Assembly (NCBI RefSeq): GCF_900115545.1
Contig: NZ_FOWV01000003.1
Span: forward strand, 434,001-498,000
Direction: 5' to 3'
DNA: 64,000 nucleotides
From: Ralstonia sp. NFACC01
GTDB lineage: Bacteria > Pseudomonadota > Gammaproteobacteria > Burkholderiales > Burkholderiaceae
A model generated the notes under the pieces. The model did not search any database. It was not told where the DNA came from and saw only the letters and a program-made list of their open reading frames with translations. Below, in pieces: positions 27,636-36,719 of the stretch (its first letter is position 1; every line of letters starts with the position of its first letter). Made by a program: the position numbers and the translations under genes.

Positions 27636-28850
27636 TCACGCACGTGCCGGGGCCGCCCGCTTGACCACAAGAAAGGTCGCCACCCCCGCCACGAGCGACA
27701 CCGCTGCCACGGCCAGCGATGCATTGAAGCCGCCCGTGGCCGCAAACAACCGGTTCGCCAGCGGCGGCCCAACGATCTGGCCGATGCCGTACACGGCCGT
27801 CATGAGCCCCATCAGACGCGGCGCGGCATGCGGCCAGAGCCGGCGCGCCTCGCGCATGGCAAACAGCGTGATCGCGGTGAACGGCAGGCCGAGCAGCGTG
27901 CTGGAAAGCGCCAGCCCCGCCACCGTCGGCCAGACGATGCTGATGGTCACGGCAACCGCTTGCATGGCGTAGGCCGTGGCCAGCAGCGATCGGTTGTCGC
28001 GCGCCAGGCTGATCCGTGTGGAAAGAAACGCCCCGAGCGCTACCCCCGCACCGAACATCGGCCAGAACAGATCGGGCCAGACCGAACCTGCTGGCAGCAC
28101 CTTGCGCGCGATCACAGGCAGGAACGTGGCGGTGATGATGTAGCCGAAGCCCGCCAGGCCGTAGGCAATCGTCAGCGCGCTGGTAGGCGCATCCAGCCCG
28201 GGTGCCGTGCCGGATGGAACCGGCGCCGGAGCGGCATGCGCATGGGCTTCAGGCCGGATGGTCGACCACACGGCCGTCGAGAGCAGCGCCGACAGCACGC
28301 CAAACGCCATCCATGCCGACGTTGCGTGCCAACCCAGCGCCACCATGCCGCTGGCCGCCAAGCCCGGAATAGCGATGCCAAGGCCCGGCCCACAGAAGAT
28401 GATGCCGCCGAGCGCCGCATGGCCCAGCTCGGTCAGCCGATGAAGGCACCAGCCCGCCGTAAAGACAAACACCAGCGCGCTGGCCATGCCGGCCGCAAAG
28501 CGCAGCAGAAGCCACGCAGGCTGCCCTTGCAGGACGCCCATTCCGGCAGTGAGCAGCACCGTCGCAACCAGACCGATGCGGATGAGGCGCGCCGCGTCGC
28601 CACGCACGGCCATGCAGGCCAGCGCGCCAACGAAATAGCCCAGGTAGTTGCCGGTTGCCAGCCAGCTGCCCTGCGCCAACGTCAGGCTGCCGTCGTGGAG
28701 CATCATTGGCAGGATCGGCGTGAAGGCAAAGCGGCCGATGCCCATCGCCACGGACAGCGCCACCATGCCCGCAATCGCCACGCGCCAGGCGGTGGCCCGC
28801 TGGAAACGCGCGGCGGACAAGGCAGAGGTAGACGACAGCGTGTGCTCCAT
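27636..28850 (-). CDS. YbfB/YjiJ-family MFS transporter
   Basis: This 404-aa protein has 12 likely membrane helices. The first helix block GMVALSVAMGIGRFAFTPIL is the hallmark of the YbfB/YjiJ group, also annotated as CynX/NimT-like. The start at 28850 (MEHTLSS) is preferred. A TTG at 28892 would add 14 residues. It is divergent from a LysR gene, which very likely controls it. The substrate is unknown. Confidence 0.9.
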   Translation of the reverse strand: MEHTLSSTSALSAARFQRATAWRVAIAGMVALSVAMGIGRFAFTPILPMMLHDGSLTLAQGSWLATGNYLGYFVGALACMAVRGDAARLIRIGLVATVLLTAGMGVLQGQPAWLLLRFAAGMASALVFVFTAGWCLHRLTELGHAALGGIIFCGPGLGIAIPGLAASGMVALGWHATSAWMAFGVLSALLSTAVWSTIRPEAHAHAAPAPVPSGTAPGLDAPTSALTIAYGLAGFGYIITATFLPVIARKVLPAGSVWPDLFWPMFGAGVALGAFLSTRISLARDNRSLLATAYAMQAVAVTISIVWPTVAGLALSSTLLGLPFTAITLFAMREARRLWPHAAPRLMGLMTAVYGIGQIVGPPLANRLFAATGGFNASLAVAAVSLVAGVATFLVVKRAAPARA

Positions 28851-28898
28851 GGAAGGGCCCGGATGAGGAAATCGGCACTTCATCGTACGCAAGGCCGC

Positions 28899-28914
28899 TC
28901 ATCCTGAAAAATGA
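28899..28914. promoter_or_regulatory. Possible LysR operator between MFS and lysR genes
   Basis: TCAT-N8-ATGA is an inverted repeat in the 102-bp divergent region. A TATATT at 28917 could be a -10 for the lysR side. It is offered as a candidate site only. Confidence 0.3.
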
Positions 28915-28952
28915 ATTATATTGAACGAACCCATTAGCATTTGAGATACATC

Positions 28953-29861
28953 ATGGATCTGTCCTCGCTGGAAATCTTTCGGACGGTGGTGCGGGAAGGC
29001 GGCGTCACCCGGGCGGCCCAGCAGTTGAATCGCGTGCAGTCGAATGTGACGACGCGCATCCGCCAGCTCGAGACCTCGCTTGGCGTGCAACTGTTCGTGC
29101 GCGAGAGCAAGCGCATGGTGCTCACGCCCGCCGGGCAGACCTTGCTGACCTACGCCGACGACATCCTCCGCCTGGCTGCCGAAGCGCGCCAGGCTGTGCA
29201 GCCGAGCGAGCCGCACGGGCGCCTGCGCATTGCCTCGATGGAAAGCACGGCGGCCAGCCGCCTGCCGGCCTTGCTGGCCACGTTGCATCAACGCTGGCCG
29301 CGCGTGCAGCTCGAACTGGTGACGATGACCACGCGCCAGTCGCTCCAGGCGCTGTCGAACTTTGAAGTCGATTGCGCGTTCGTTGCCGAGACGGCGTGCC
29401 TGAATAACACGCGCGCCGCAATGACGACGCTGCCGGCCTTTGCGGAAGAGCTGGTGCTGATTGCTCACCGCGCCCATCCGCCCATCCGCCGCGCTGCGGA
29501 TGTGCAGACCGCCGGCCTGCTCGCGTTCGAACCCGGCTGCGCCTATCGGCAATTGATCGAAGACTGGTTTGCAGCAGACGGCGTGGCGCCGTCGCGCGTG
29601 CTGGAGCTTGGCTCGTACCACGCCATCATCGCGTGCGCGGCGGCAGGCATTGGCGTGGCGCTGGTGCCGCGCTCGGTGCTTGAGCTGTACACGAACGCGC
29701 CGGAAATCAGCATCCACGCGCTGGAAAAGCCGGGCCGTGTCGACACGCTGCTTGCCTGGCATCGCGACATGGCAGGGCCCGCTCTACAGGCGCTGGTTCA
29801 GGTGCTGAGCGAGCCGCAACCAGCGCCAAGCGCACCCGCGCGCGAGGCTATTGCCGCCTAA
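28953..29861 (+). CDS. LysR-family transcriptional regulator
   Basis: This is a 302-aa protein. The N-terminal winged helix-turn-helix reads MDLSSLEIFRTVVREGGVTR and continues with QQLNRVQSNVTTRIRQLE. The C-terminal effector domain is a type 2 periplasmic binding fold (from about residue 90). The start at 28953 matches family starts; a TTG 12 bp upstream is possible. It is divergent from the MFS transporter, the usual arrangement for a regulator and its target. Confidence 0.93.
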   Translation: MDLSSLEIFRTVVREGGVTRAAQQLNRVQSNVTTRIRQLETSLGVQLFVRESKRMVLTPAGQTLLTYADDILRLAAEARQAVQPSEPHGRLRIASMESTAASRLPALLATLHQRWPRVQLELVTMTTRQSLQALSNFEVDCAFVAETACLNNTRAAMTTLPAFAEELVLIAHRAHPPIRRAADVQTAGLLAFEPGCAYRQLIEDWFAADGVAPSRVLELGSYHAIIACAAAGIGVALVPRSVLELYTNAPEISIHALEKPGRVDTLLAWHRDMAGPALQALVQVLSEPQPAPSAPAREAIAA

Positions 29862-29936
29862 ACTGAAAGCGGATATCGGGACCGTGCCGCAGGTCTGATC
29901 AGGCAACAACCGCGGCAATCACGGACGGAGGCGCGA

Positions 29937-31331
29937 ATGCGACCGTCGTTGCGGATGCGGCGTTGGACAGGATGGTTGGCAGCGGTCATCGCCGTGGTCT
30001 GGACCAGCCTTGCCGTGGCAGCCGCGCCGGTCGTGGTGTTGCCTGTCACCGGTGCCATCGGGCCCGCCAGCGCTGCCTATGTGATCCGCGGCCTGCAACA
30101 GGCGCGCGCTCAAGGTGCGCAGCTTGTGGTGCTGCAGATGGACACGCCCGGCGGCCTCGATGCGTCGATGCGCCAGATCATTCAGGCCATCCTTGCGTCG
30201 CCCGTGCCGGTGGCGGGCTACGTGGCCCCCGGCGGCGCGCGGGCAGCGAGCGCGGGCACCTACATCCTCTATGCATGCCACGTTGCCGCGATGGCTCCCG
30301 CCACGAACCTGGGTGCGGCGTCTCCCGTGGCGATCGGCATGGGCGGCCACGCTCCCAGCCCCGGCGACAGTGCCAAACCGGCCAGCGCGCCAATCGCCCC
30401 TTCCAGCAACGAAGACACCCTCGCCCGCAAGCAGATGCACGACGCGGCGGCGTACATCCGCGGGCTGGCGCAACTGCGTGGTCGCAATGGGGAATGGGCC
30501 GAGCGCGCCGTGCGTGAAGCCGTGAGCCTCGACGCGCCCGAAGCCGCGAGCCAGCACGTGATCGATCTTGTTGCGGCAAGCCTTCCTGATCTGCTCAAGC
30601 AAGTCGACGGCCGCGCGGTGCGCACGTCCGCCGGCGTGGTCATGCTGCATACGGCAGAGGCCACGATCGTCACGCTGGAGCCGGACTGGCGCAACCACTT
30701 CCTCGGCGTCATTACCGATCCGAGCCTGGCGCTGTTGCTGCTGACGGTGGGCGTGTATGCACTCATCTTCGAGTTCTCGACGCCGGGCATGGTTGTGCCG
30801 GGCATCCTCGGCGCAGTGTGCATCGTGGTGGCGCTTTACGGGCTGCAGATGCTGCCGATCAACTACGCGGGTCTTGCCCTCATCGCGCTCGGCCTAGGTT
30901 GCATGGTTGCTGAAGCGTTCCTCCCGACGTTCGGCGCGCTCGGCGTGGGCGGCATCGTTGCGTTCGTGCTGGGCGCAGTGATGCTCATCGACACGCAAAC
31001 GCCGGGCTTTGGCGTGCCGCTGCCGCTCATCATCGGACTGGCCTTCGTGAGCCTGACCGTTGTTCTAGCGCTCTCCAGCTTGGCGGTGCGTGCACGACGG
31101 CGGCCGATCGTGACCGGCGGCGATACGCTCATCGGCATGACAGGCGAAGTGGTGGACGTCGATACTCCGGACGCCGATGCCGACAACGATGGCTGGGCGC
31201 GCATCCATGGCGAGCGCTGGCGCGTGCGCTGCGAAGGTGGCATTGCGCGTGGCGATCAGGTGCGTGTGATCGCCCGGCATGGGCTGACACTGATGGTCGA
31301 ACCCGTCGCCCCCCTCGCCGCGTCTTCATAA
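29937..31331 (+). CDS. NfeD-family membrane-bound serine protease
   Basis: This is a 464-aa full-length NfeD. The signal/anchor (about residues 10-30) leads into a ClpP-like protease domain (to about 225). Its [16 protein letters not shown] block and catalytic Ser in [12 protein letters not shown] match the archaeal stomatin-specific protease, and Lys in [12 protein letters not shown] is the general base. Four or so membrane helices follow (about 240-385), then a C-terminal OB-fold NfeD domain ([14 protein letters not shown]). Long NfeD proteins cleave their partner stomatin, whose gene starts 12 bp later. Confidence 0.92.
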   Translation: MRPSLRMRRWTGWLAAVIAVVWTSLAVAAAPVVVLPVTGAIGPASAAYVIRGLQQARAQGAQLVVLQMDTPGGLDASMRQIIQAILASPVPVAGYVAPGGARAASAGTYILYACHVAAMAPATNLGAASPVAIGMGGHAPSPGDSAKPASAPIAPSSNEDTLARKQMHDAAAYIRGLAQLRGRNGEWAERAVREAVSLDAPEAASQHVIDLVAASLPDLLKQVDGRAVRTSAGVVMLHTAEATIVTLEPDWRNHFLGVITDPSLALLLLTVGVYALIFEFSTPGMVVPGILGAVCIVVALYGLQMLPINYAGLALIALGLGCMVAEAFLPTFGALGVGGIVAFVLGAVMLIDTQTPGFGVPLPLIIGLAFVSLTVVLALSSLAVRARRRPIVTGGDTLIGMTGEVVDVDTPDADADNDGWARIHGERWRVRCEGGIARGDQVRVIARHGLTLMVEPVAPLAASS

Positions 31332-31342
31332 GGAGAAGAAAA

Positions 31343-32101
31343 ATGCTTTACGGCTTCTTCAGCGCAGGCGGCCTGATCTTCCTGGCCGTGCTGCTGATCA
31401 TCGCCTCGTTCCGGGTGCTGCGCGAGTACGAGCGCGGCGTGGTGTTCCTGCTCGGCCGCTTCTGGCGCGTGAAGGGGCCGGGGCTGGTGCTCATCGTGCC
31501 GGCCATCCAGCAGATGGTGCGCGTGGACTTGCGCACGGTGGTGATGGACGTGCCGCCGCAGGATGTGATCTCGCACGACAACGTATCGGTCAAGGTCAAT
31601 GCGGTGGTGTATTTCCGTGTGGTCGACCCGGAACGCGCCATCATCCAGGTGGCCAACTTCCTGGAGGCGACGAGTCAGCTTGCGCAGACGACGCTGCGCG
31701 CCATCCTCGGCAAGCACGAACTGGACGAAATGCTGGCAGAGCGCGAAAAGCTCAATCTCGACATCCAGAAGGTGCTCGACATCCAGACCGACCCTTGGGG
31801 CATCAAGATCGCGAACGTGGAGATCAAACACGTTGACCTGAACGAATCGATGATCCGCGCCATCGCCCGGCAGGCCGAGGCCGAGCGCGAACGCCGCGCC
31901 AAGGTCATCCACGCGGAAGGCGAGCTGCAGGCATCGGAAAAGCTGCTCGAAGCCGCACGCATGCTGGCCCAGCAGCCCGAGGCAATCCAGTTGCGCTATC
32001 TCCAGACACTCACGCAGATCGCCGGTGACAGAAGTTCGACGATTGTCTTTCCGCTGCCGATGGATGTACTGGGCGCAGTAAAGAAAGCCGCCGGCGGCTG
32101 A
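31343..32101 (+). CDS. Stomatin/prohibitin-family (SPFH) protein, slipin
   Basis: This is a 252-aa protein with one N-terminal hydrophobic hairpin (about 5-25). The SPFH domain follows, with [20 protein letters not shown] and [15 protein letters not shown], then a helical C-terminal part ([20 protein letters not shown]) that drives oligomerisation. AAGGAGAAGAAAA gives a strong ribosome binding site. It forms a two-gene operon with NfeD. Its stop lies only 6 bp from the stop of the convergent receptor gene. Confidence 0.94.
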   Translation: MLYGFFSAGGLIFLAVLLIIASFRVLREYERGVVFLLGRFWRVKGPGLVLIVPAIQQMVRVDLRTVVMDVPPQDVISHDNVSVKVNAVVYFRVVDPERAIIQVANFLEATSQLAQTTLRAILGKHELDEMLAEREKLNLDIQKVLDIQTDPWGIKIANVEIKHVDLNESMIRAIARQAEAERERRAKVIHAEGELQASEKLLEAARMLAQQPEAIQLRYLQTLTQIAGDRSSTIVFPLPMDVLGAVKKAAGG

Positions 32102-32107
32102 CGCGCA

Positions 32108-34216
32108 TCACAAATCAATCTTCATGCCGAGCTTGAAGAGCCGCGGCGCGCCCATCGACAGACGGTTGTTGCCGGCGCCCGCCCAGTAGCGCTTGTCGGT
32201 CAGGTTGTCGACATTGAATTGCAGCGTTGCGCGCTTGCCTGAGATGCGTGTCACGTAGCGCACGCCTGCACTGAAGAGCGTCGTGCCGCCCAGCTCCGCT
32301 TGGTTGGCGTCATTCACAGGGCGCGGGCCAAGGTAATAGGCGCCTGCATTGAACGAGACCGAACGCTGCATCGGCAGCGTGTATTCCGCAAAGACACTGG
32401 CGGTGCTGCGCGGCGTGTTCTCCGGCGTTTTTCCGTCGAGGCCGTTACCGACACCACGGAACTTCGCGTCCGTCCAGCCGGCGGAGGCCAGCAGCGACAG
32501 GTCCTTGGTGACGCGGCCCTGGGCAGTCAGCTCGATACCGCGAATGCGCTCGCGCCCGTCTTGCACGAAGACGTTCGCGTCGTTGGTGTAGCTCGCCGCA
32601 CGGTCGATGTCGTACACGGCAGCAGCGAGCTGTGTGCCGGCCGGCGTCTCGTAGCGCACGCCCACTTCCTTCTGTTCCGACAGCGCAGGCGGCATGGCCA
32701 CGTTGGCATTGGCGGCCGTGTTGGGCGCGCGCGCACCGGCTTCGAGGCCCTGTGCGTACGACGCGTATGCCGACAGCGCCGGCGTGAACTTGTAGATGAC
32801 CGCTCCCAGCGGCGTGGTCTTGCTGGCCTCGTAGCGATTGGGCGCCTGCTCGCTGGTGTAGCGCGTGTAGCGCAGGCCGGCGATCACCTGCCAGTGCTGC
32901 GACAGCGTCATGCGATCCAGCGCGTAGACGCCCGTATCCACGGCGCGCTGCTCGGCGGTGAAGCCCGTGCCCGTGGTCGGCAACCAGCCGAGGTCGACCG
33001 GGTTGTACAGATTCTGCGCGCCGGAGAAGCGGTCCGAGTACACGGCCGCCTGGCGCATGTCGGATCGCGCAACGCCAAAGGTCAGGTCGTGCGTGATCCA
33101 ACCCGTCTTCTCGGTGCCGGAAACATCCACCCGCACGTGGCTGGTATTCCAGCGACCGCTCTGACGCTGGCCAGAGACTGTGCCCGCGCCCGTCACCGCG
33201 TTGGTGAGGCGAAATTCGGAGAACGCCCGCGTGCGCGCCGTCTCCGACATGCCGCCCTCCACCGTCAGCAGCCAGGTATCGGCCAACACGTAATCGGCAC
33301 GCAGCAACGCGTTGGTGTTGTTGCCGTCAAAGTCGGCCCACCCCGGTGAAATGCGTTTGGCCGGGTCGGGCATGGTGGGCAATGTGATGACGCCGTTCTT
33401 GGCAGCAGGCAGCGTCACCACCGATTGCTCCGTGATGACCTTGCGCGAGTATTCCACGTCGGCCTTCAGGCTCAGGCGGCTGTTGACCTTCCAGTCGAAA
33501 GCCACGGCGGCAAACTGCCGCGTGCCGTCAATGCCGCTCGTCGGCGACTGCAGCGAGCCGCCCGCCGCGTTGAAGCGGATGCCGTACTGATTGTCTTCAC
33601 CGAAGCGGCGCCCGACGTCGAGCGTGCCGACGACGGTGCCGTTGCTGTCGAACTGCATGCCGAGCGTCGTCACCGGCGTGTTGCCCGCCCTCTTGGTCAC
33701 GAGATTGACCACGCCGCCCGGCGTCGTGTAGCCGTAATACAGCGCCGATACGCCTTTCAGCACCTCCACGCGTTCCTTGTCTTCCAGCGGGATCGCCGTG
33801 AGTGCTGCCATCGGCATCGAGCCGTTGAAGCGGAAGTTGGTGCGGTTCTCCAGCGTCACGCCGCGAATGGCGAGGTTGTCGAACGTCTCGCCCGAAAGCT
33901 GCTGGCGCGTCACGCCCGCCGTATTGCGCAGGGCGTCGTACAGCGACGTGTCCTGCTGCGCGTCGAGCGCCTCGCGCGTGACCACGTTCACGGTGGCAGG
34001 AATGTCGCGCAACGCCATGCCGCGGAACGCCCCAACCTGCGCCGTGCTGGCCGCAAAGCCCCGCTGGCTGCCTGCCGTGACGGTCGTCTCGTTGAGGTCG
34101 ACGGTAGCGCCACCTGCGGCCGGCTGGCCGACTTCGGCATGCGCCAATGTGGAAACGGCAAGAGGACTGGCGGCGAGCGCGCAGGACAAGGCGCGGGCCG
34201 TGAGATGACAGTTCAT
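32108..34216 (-). CDS. TonB-dependent siderophore receptor
   Basis: This is a 702-aa outer membrane receptor. The signal peptide is about 27 residues (ending LAHA). A TonB box-like stretch precedes the plug (about 60-170: GMALRDIPATVNVVTREAL, SLYDALRNTAGVTR, VEVLKGVSALYYGYTTPGG). The barrel ends MGAPRLFKLGMKIDL with a terminal hydrophobic residue. It fits the TonB-siderophore subfamily (FhuE/FpvA-like) without the extra N-terminal signalling domain. A Fur box and promoter lie about 200 bp upstream. No siderophore biosynthesis genes are near, so it may take up a foreign siderophore. Confidence 0.93.
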   Translation of the reverse strand: MNCHLTARALSCALAASPLAVSTLAHAEVGQPAAGGATVDLNETTVTAGSQRGFAASTAQVGAFRGMALRDIPATVNVVTREALDAQQDTSLYDALRNTAGVTRQQLSGETFDNLAIRGVTLENRTNFRFNGSMPMAALTAIPLEDKERVEVLKGVSALYYGYTTPGGVVNLVTKRAGNTPVTTLGMQFDSNGTVVGTLDVGRRFGEDNQYGIRFNAAGGSLQSPTSGIDGTRQFAAVAFDWKVNSRLSLKADVEYSRKVITEQSVVTLPAAKNGVITLPTMPDPAKRISPGWADFDGNNTNALLRADYVLADTWLLTVEGGMSETARTRAFSEFRLTNAVTGAGTVSGQRQSGRWNTSHVRVDVSGTEKTGWITHDLTFGVARSDMRQAAVYSDRFSGAQNLYNPVDLGWLPTTGTGFTAEQRAVDTGVYALDRMTLSQHWQVIAGLRYTRYTSEQAPNRYEASKTTPLGAVIYKFTPALSAYASYAQGLEAGARAPNTAANANVAMPPALSEQKEVGVRYETPAGTQLAAAVYDIDRAASYTNDANVFVQDGRERIRGIELTAQGRVTKDLSLLASAGWTDAKFRGVGNGLDGKTPENTPRSTASVFAEYTLPMQRSVSFNAGAYYLGPRPVNDANQAELGGTTLFSAGVRYVTRISGKRATLQFNVDNLTDKRYWAGAGNNRLSMGAPRLFKLGMKIDL

Positions 34217-34282
34217 CGCAGGCAACAGGGTCGATCAGGATTGGCGAAACCGGACGCGCGGCAATGCGCTGAGAGAAGAGAA

Positions 34283-34312
34283 AACGCGCCGCAAAACATC
34301 ACGCGGCGCGTT
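34283..34312 (-). terminator. Terminator-like hairpin in the leader of the siderophore receptor gene
   Basis: On the minus strand, AACGCGCCGC and GCGGCGCGTT form a perfect 10-bp stem with a 10-nt loop, and the next bases are TTCTCTTCTC. It lies between the Fur-controlled promoter and the start codon. It could end transcripts from upstream, attenuate receptor mRNA, or close a small RNA. Confidence 0.55.
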
Positions 34313-34401
34313 GATCCGTTGGCTGGCAGGTGGAACCCGCTGGCTCGCCCGGCAAGAGCGATGGTCAGCGGTCAGCAAGTTGCCTATCGCCACCCATTAA
34401 A

Positions 34402-34416
34402 TGAGAATGATTCGCA
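34402..34416 (-). promoter_or_regulatory. Fur box of the siderophore receptor gene
   Basis: TGAGAATGATTCGCA on the + strand matches the 7-1-7 Fur consensus TGATAAT-N-ATTATCA at 11 of 14 arm positions. It overlaps the predicted -10, so iron-loaded Fur would block RNA polymerase. Confidence 0.8.
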
Positions 34417-34445
34417 TTATATAGATTGAAATGTGATGTCAGCAA
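34416..34445 (-). promoter_or_regulatory. Promoter of the siderophore receptor gene
   Basis: On the minus strand there is a -35 TTGCTG (34445-34440), an 18-bp spacer and a perfect -10 TATAAT (34421-34416). Transcription would start near 34408, giving a leader of about 190 nt. Confidence 0.65.
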
Positions 34446-34448
34446 CTG

Positions 34449-35498
34449 TTAATTCGCCGGCACCCCCTGTTTCCACTGGGGCCAGTGCTGCACGATGTCG
34501 TCCAACAACGGCTTGGCCGCATTGACGAGATTGTGCGTGGCCGGCACGAAACCACCCTGCTGCGCGTAGTTGATGAGCCCGTCGGAAGCGCTCTGGCCGT
34601 CGTACGGACGGTCGAAGTCGGACCCCGCGCGCAGCAGTGCCACGCGGCTGAAGTCAACCTTCCCGGCACGGGCGCCGCGCGTCAGCACTTCCAGTGTGGC
34701 GTTGTCTTCCTGCGCCGTCGTACAGTAGGTGCCCTTGTTGTCGGTCATCGTCTTCACCCAGTCACGCGCGCGCTGGCCGAGGTTGCGGCCGGCCCACCAT
34801 GTATCAGCGGAGGCCACGTCGCATTGGATGACGGCGGGTGGTTGGTTGGCCGGGGCGTACGCATAGTTCTTGCGGAAGGCGATGGCCTCGGGGCTGTCTT
34901 CCAGCGTCGCCGATTTCGACAGCGTGTAGGCCTTCTGCAGCAACGTCTCGTTGAGCTGGAACACTTCGGTGCGGTAGTCCATCGGTGGCTTCTCGCCCGG
35001 GCCCTTGGTGCCGATGCCGAAGTAGCCGTATGGCCAGCCTGCCGGCATCTCGCGCGCATCGATCTCGTGCGAAAGGCCGTAATCGACCGCGTATCGCGCC
35101 CACGCCGCCGAGCCCACCGTGCCCTGCCCCGGATCGATGCCTGCAATGCCGGCAATCACAAAGTAGGTGTGCGAGAGGTCTAGCTTGCTGCGATAGAGCA
35201 GCGCGGAAATCGTCGACGCGGCATTTGCGTAGCCCATGCCCGTGGTGACCTGGCAGATGCCGTCGTAGTTGCACAGCATGTTCGGCGCATCGGGTGACAG
35301 GCCGGAGATATAGACCTTCTCCTTCAGGTCGTAGCGGTCGATAAAGGGTTGGGCTTCGCCCTGGAACATGTTGATGACGATGACTTTCACTCCGTCATAC
35401 GCGCAACTGTTCAAGGTGAGCGCCGCGGCACCGACGGCGCAGAGCTTGGCGATCGTACGCAAACGAGGCATGGGCATCTTGAGTCGGGAATCGATCAT
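34449..35498 (-). CDS. Purine nucleoside permease (NUP) family protein, copy 2
   Basis: This is a 349-aa protein of the NUP family (fungal purine nucleoside permease-like, nucleoside phosphorylase fold). Conserved blocks are VIVINMFQGEAQPFIDRYDL, CQVTTGMGYANAASTISAL, VIAGIAGIDPGQGTVGSAAW and YCTTAQEDNATLE. An N-terminal lipobox (LNSC, Cys about 32) suggests a lipoprotein. The start ATG at 35498 overlaps the stop of the first copy in ATGA. In bacteria the activity is unproven; an exported nucleoside-binding or phosphorylase-like enzyme is possible. Confidence 0.85.
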   Translation of the reverse strand: MIDSRLKMPMPRLRTIAKLCAVGAAALTLNSCAYDGVKVIVINMFQGEAQPFIDRYDLKEKVYISGLSPDAPNMLCNYDGICQVTTGMGYANAASTISALLYRSKLDLSHTYFVIAGIAGIDPGQGTVGSAAWARYAVDYGLSHEIDAREMPAGWPYGYFGIGTKGPGEKPPMDYRTEVFQLNETLLQKAYTLSKSATLEDSPEAIAFRKNYAYAPANQPPAVIQCDVASADTWWAGRNLGQRARDWVKTMTDNKGTYCTTAQEDNATLEVLTRGARAGKVDFSRVALLRAGSDFDRPYDGQSASDGLINYAQQGGFVPATHNLVNAAKPLLDDIVQHWPQWKQGVPAN

Positions 35499-36610
35499 GG
35501 CGAAGGCACTCCGTGTTTCCACACGCTCCAGCGCGTGACGATCTCGTTGACCAGCGGACCGCCCGCCAGATACAGGTTGTTGAGCGACGGCACGAACCCG
35601 CCCGAGTTGCTGTTGACCAGCGAGTCATACGGCGTCTGCCCCGGATACGGCCGGTCGAAGTTAGACGCGGTGCGCAGCACCGCCACGCGTTGCAGATCGA
35701 GCAGCCCGGCCTTCGAGCCGCGGGTTAGCGCCTCAAACGTGGCGTTGTCTTCCTGCTGCGTGGTGCAGTAGGTGCCCTGCCCGTCCGTCAGCAGCTTGAC
35801 CCACGCAGCTTCACGCTCGCCCAGCTTGGCGCCGTGCCAGTAGGTGTTGCCGGCAGCGGTGTCGCATTGCACGACGGAGGGCGGCTGGTTGGCGGGTGCG
35901 CTCGGGTAGTTGGCGCGATAGGCCCGCGCGGTGGCGTTGTCGTCCAGCACCGCGCCCTTGGAGAGCGCCAGCGCCTTCTGCAGCAGCGCCTCGTTCACGC
36001 GAAAGACTTCGGTCTTGTAATCCAGCGGCGGCTTCTGCCCGGGGCCCTGCGTATTGATTCCGATAAAGCCGTTGGGCCAGCTGGCGGGCACCTCGCGCGC
36101 GTCGATCTCCCACGCGATGTCGCTGTCGACCAGGAAGCGCGCCCACGCAGCGCTGCCGAGCGTGCCCTGCGACGGGTCGATCCCAGCAATGCCGGCCACA
36201 AGGAAGTACGTGCGCTGCAGATCGAACTTGCCGCTGTAGATCAGCGCCGACACCGACGACGCGGCATTGGCCTTGCCCATGCCCGTGGTGAGCTGGCAGA
36301 CGTCGCTGGCGTTGCAATGCACGTTCGGGTAGTCGATCGACAGGCCCGGCACCGGCACGTCTTGCGTGAGGCCAAGCTTGTCGATCCAGGGCTGCGCCTC
36401 GGGCGCGAACATGCTGATGATCAGCACCTTGACCTTGCGCGCGTGCGACTCCGGCGCAAGTTGCGCAACCGGTTGTGTCGATGCACCGACGCCAGCCGCC
36501 AGCAAAGCGCCAACCGCGACGGCACGCGCCAATCGTTTGCCTTTGCGCCCGAGCAGCCGGTGCGGCGGCTGCGGTGGCGGGGCGTCGACCTTGTCAGATA
36601 GGACGCTCAT
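35495..36610 (-). CDS. Purine nucleoside permease (NUP) family protein, copy 1
   Basis: This is a 371-aa NUP-family protein, clearly paralogous to the next gene. Shared blocks are VLIISMFAPEAQPWIDKLGL, CQLTTGMGKANAASSVSAL, LVAGIAGIDPSQGTLGSAAW and YCTTQQEDNATFEALTRG. The start at 36610 follows GAGGAGAACC, a very good ribosome binding site. An N-terminal hydrophobic segment (about 27-45, preceded by RKGKR) acts as signal or anchor, without a lipobox Cys. First gene of a coupled tandem pair. Confidence 0.86.
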   Translation of the reverse strand: MSVLSDKVDAPPPQPPHRLLGRKGKRLARAVAVGALLAAGVGASTQPVAQLAPESHARKVKVLIISMFAPEAQPWIDKLGLTQDVPVPGLSIDYPNVHCNASDVCQLTTGMGKANAASSVSALIYSGKFDLQRTYFLVAGIAGIDPSQGTLGSAAWARFLVDSDIAWEIDAREVPASWPNGFIGINTQGPGQKPPLDYKTEVFRVNEALLQKALALSKGAVLDDNATARAYRANYPSAPANQPPSVVQCDTAAGNTYWHGAKLGEREAAWVKLLTDGQGTYCTTQQEDNATFEALTRGSKAGLLDLQRVAVLRTASNFDRPYPGQTPYDSLVNSNSGGFVPSLNNLYLAGGPLVNEIVTRWSVWKHGVPSP

Positions 36611-36648
36611 GGTTCTCCTCGGATTTGGGGATAGGGATGGGATCAACC

Positions 36649-36669
36649 CGTGCTGTGGGGAACAGCACG
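36649..36669. promoter_or_regulatory. Inverted repeat upstream of the NUP pair
   Basis: CGTGCTGT-GGGGA-ACAGCACG has perfect 8-bp arms with a 5-bp spacer, about 40-60 bp before the NUP copy 1 start. It could be a dimer operator or a leader hairpin. Confidence 0.4.
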
Positions 36670-36700
36670 CGCCACCGATGCAAATTGCCTGCCAAGCGGC

Positions 36701-36719
36701 ACACAATCCCTACACAATC
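36701..36719. repeat. Direct repeat ACACAATC x2
   Basis: ACACAATC occurs at 36701-36708 and 36712-36719, an 11-bp period that puts both copies on the same DNA face. It lies about 95 bp before the NUP copy 1 start. It is a possible activator site. Confidence 0.35.

Noticed and set aside
34283-34448. Cobalamin riboswitch in the receptor leader.
   Set aside because: The conserved riboswitch core boxes are not present; a Fur box explains the control better.
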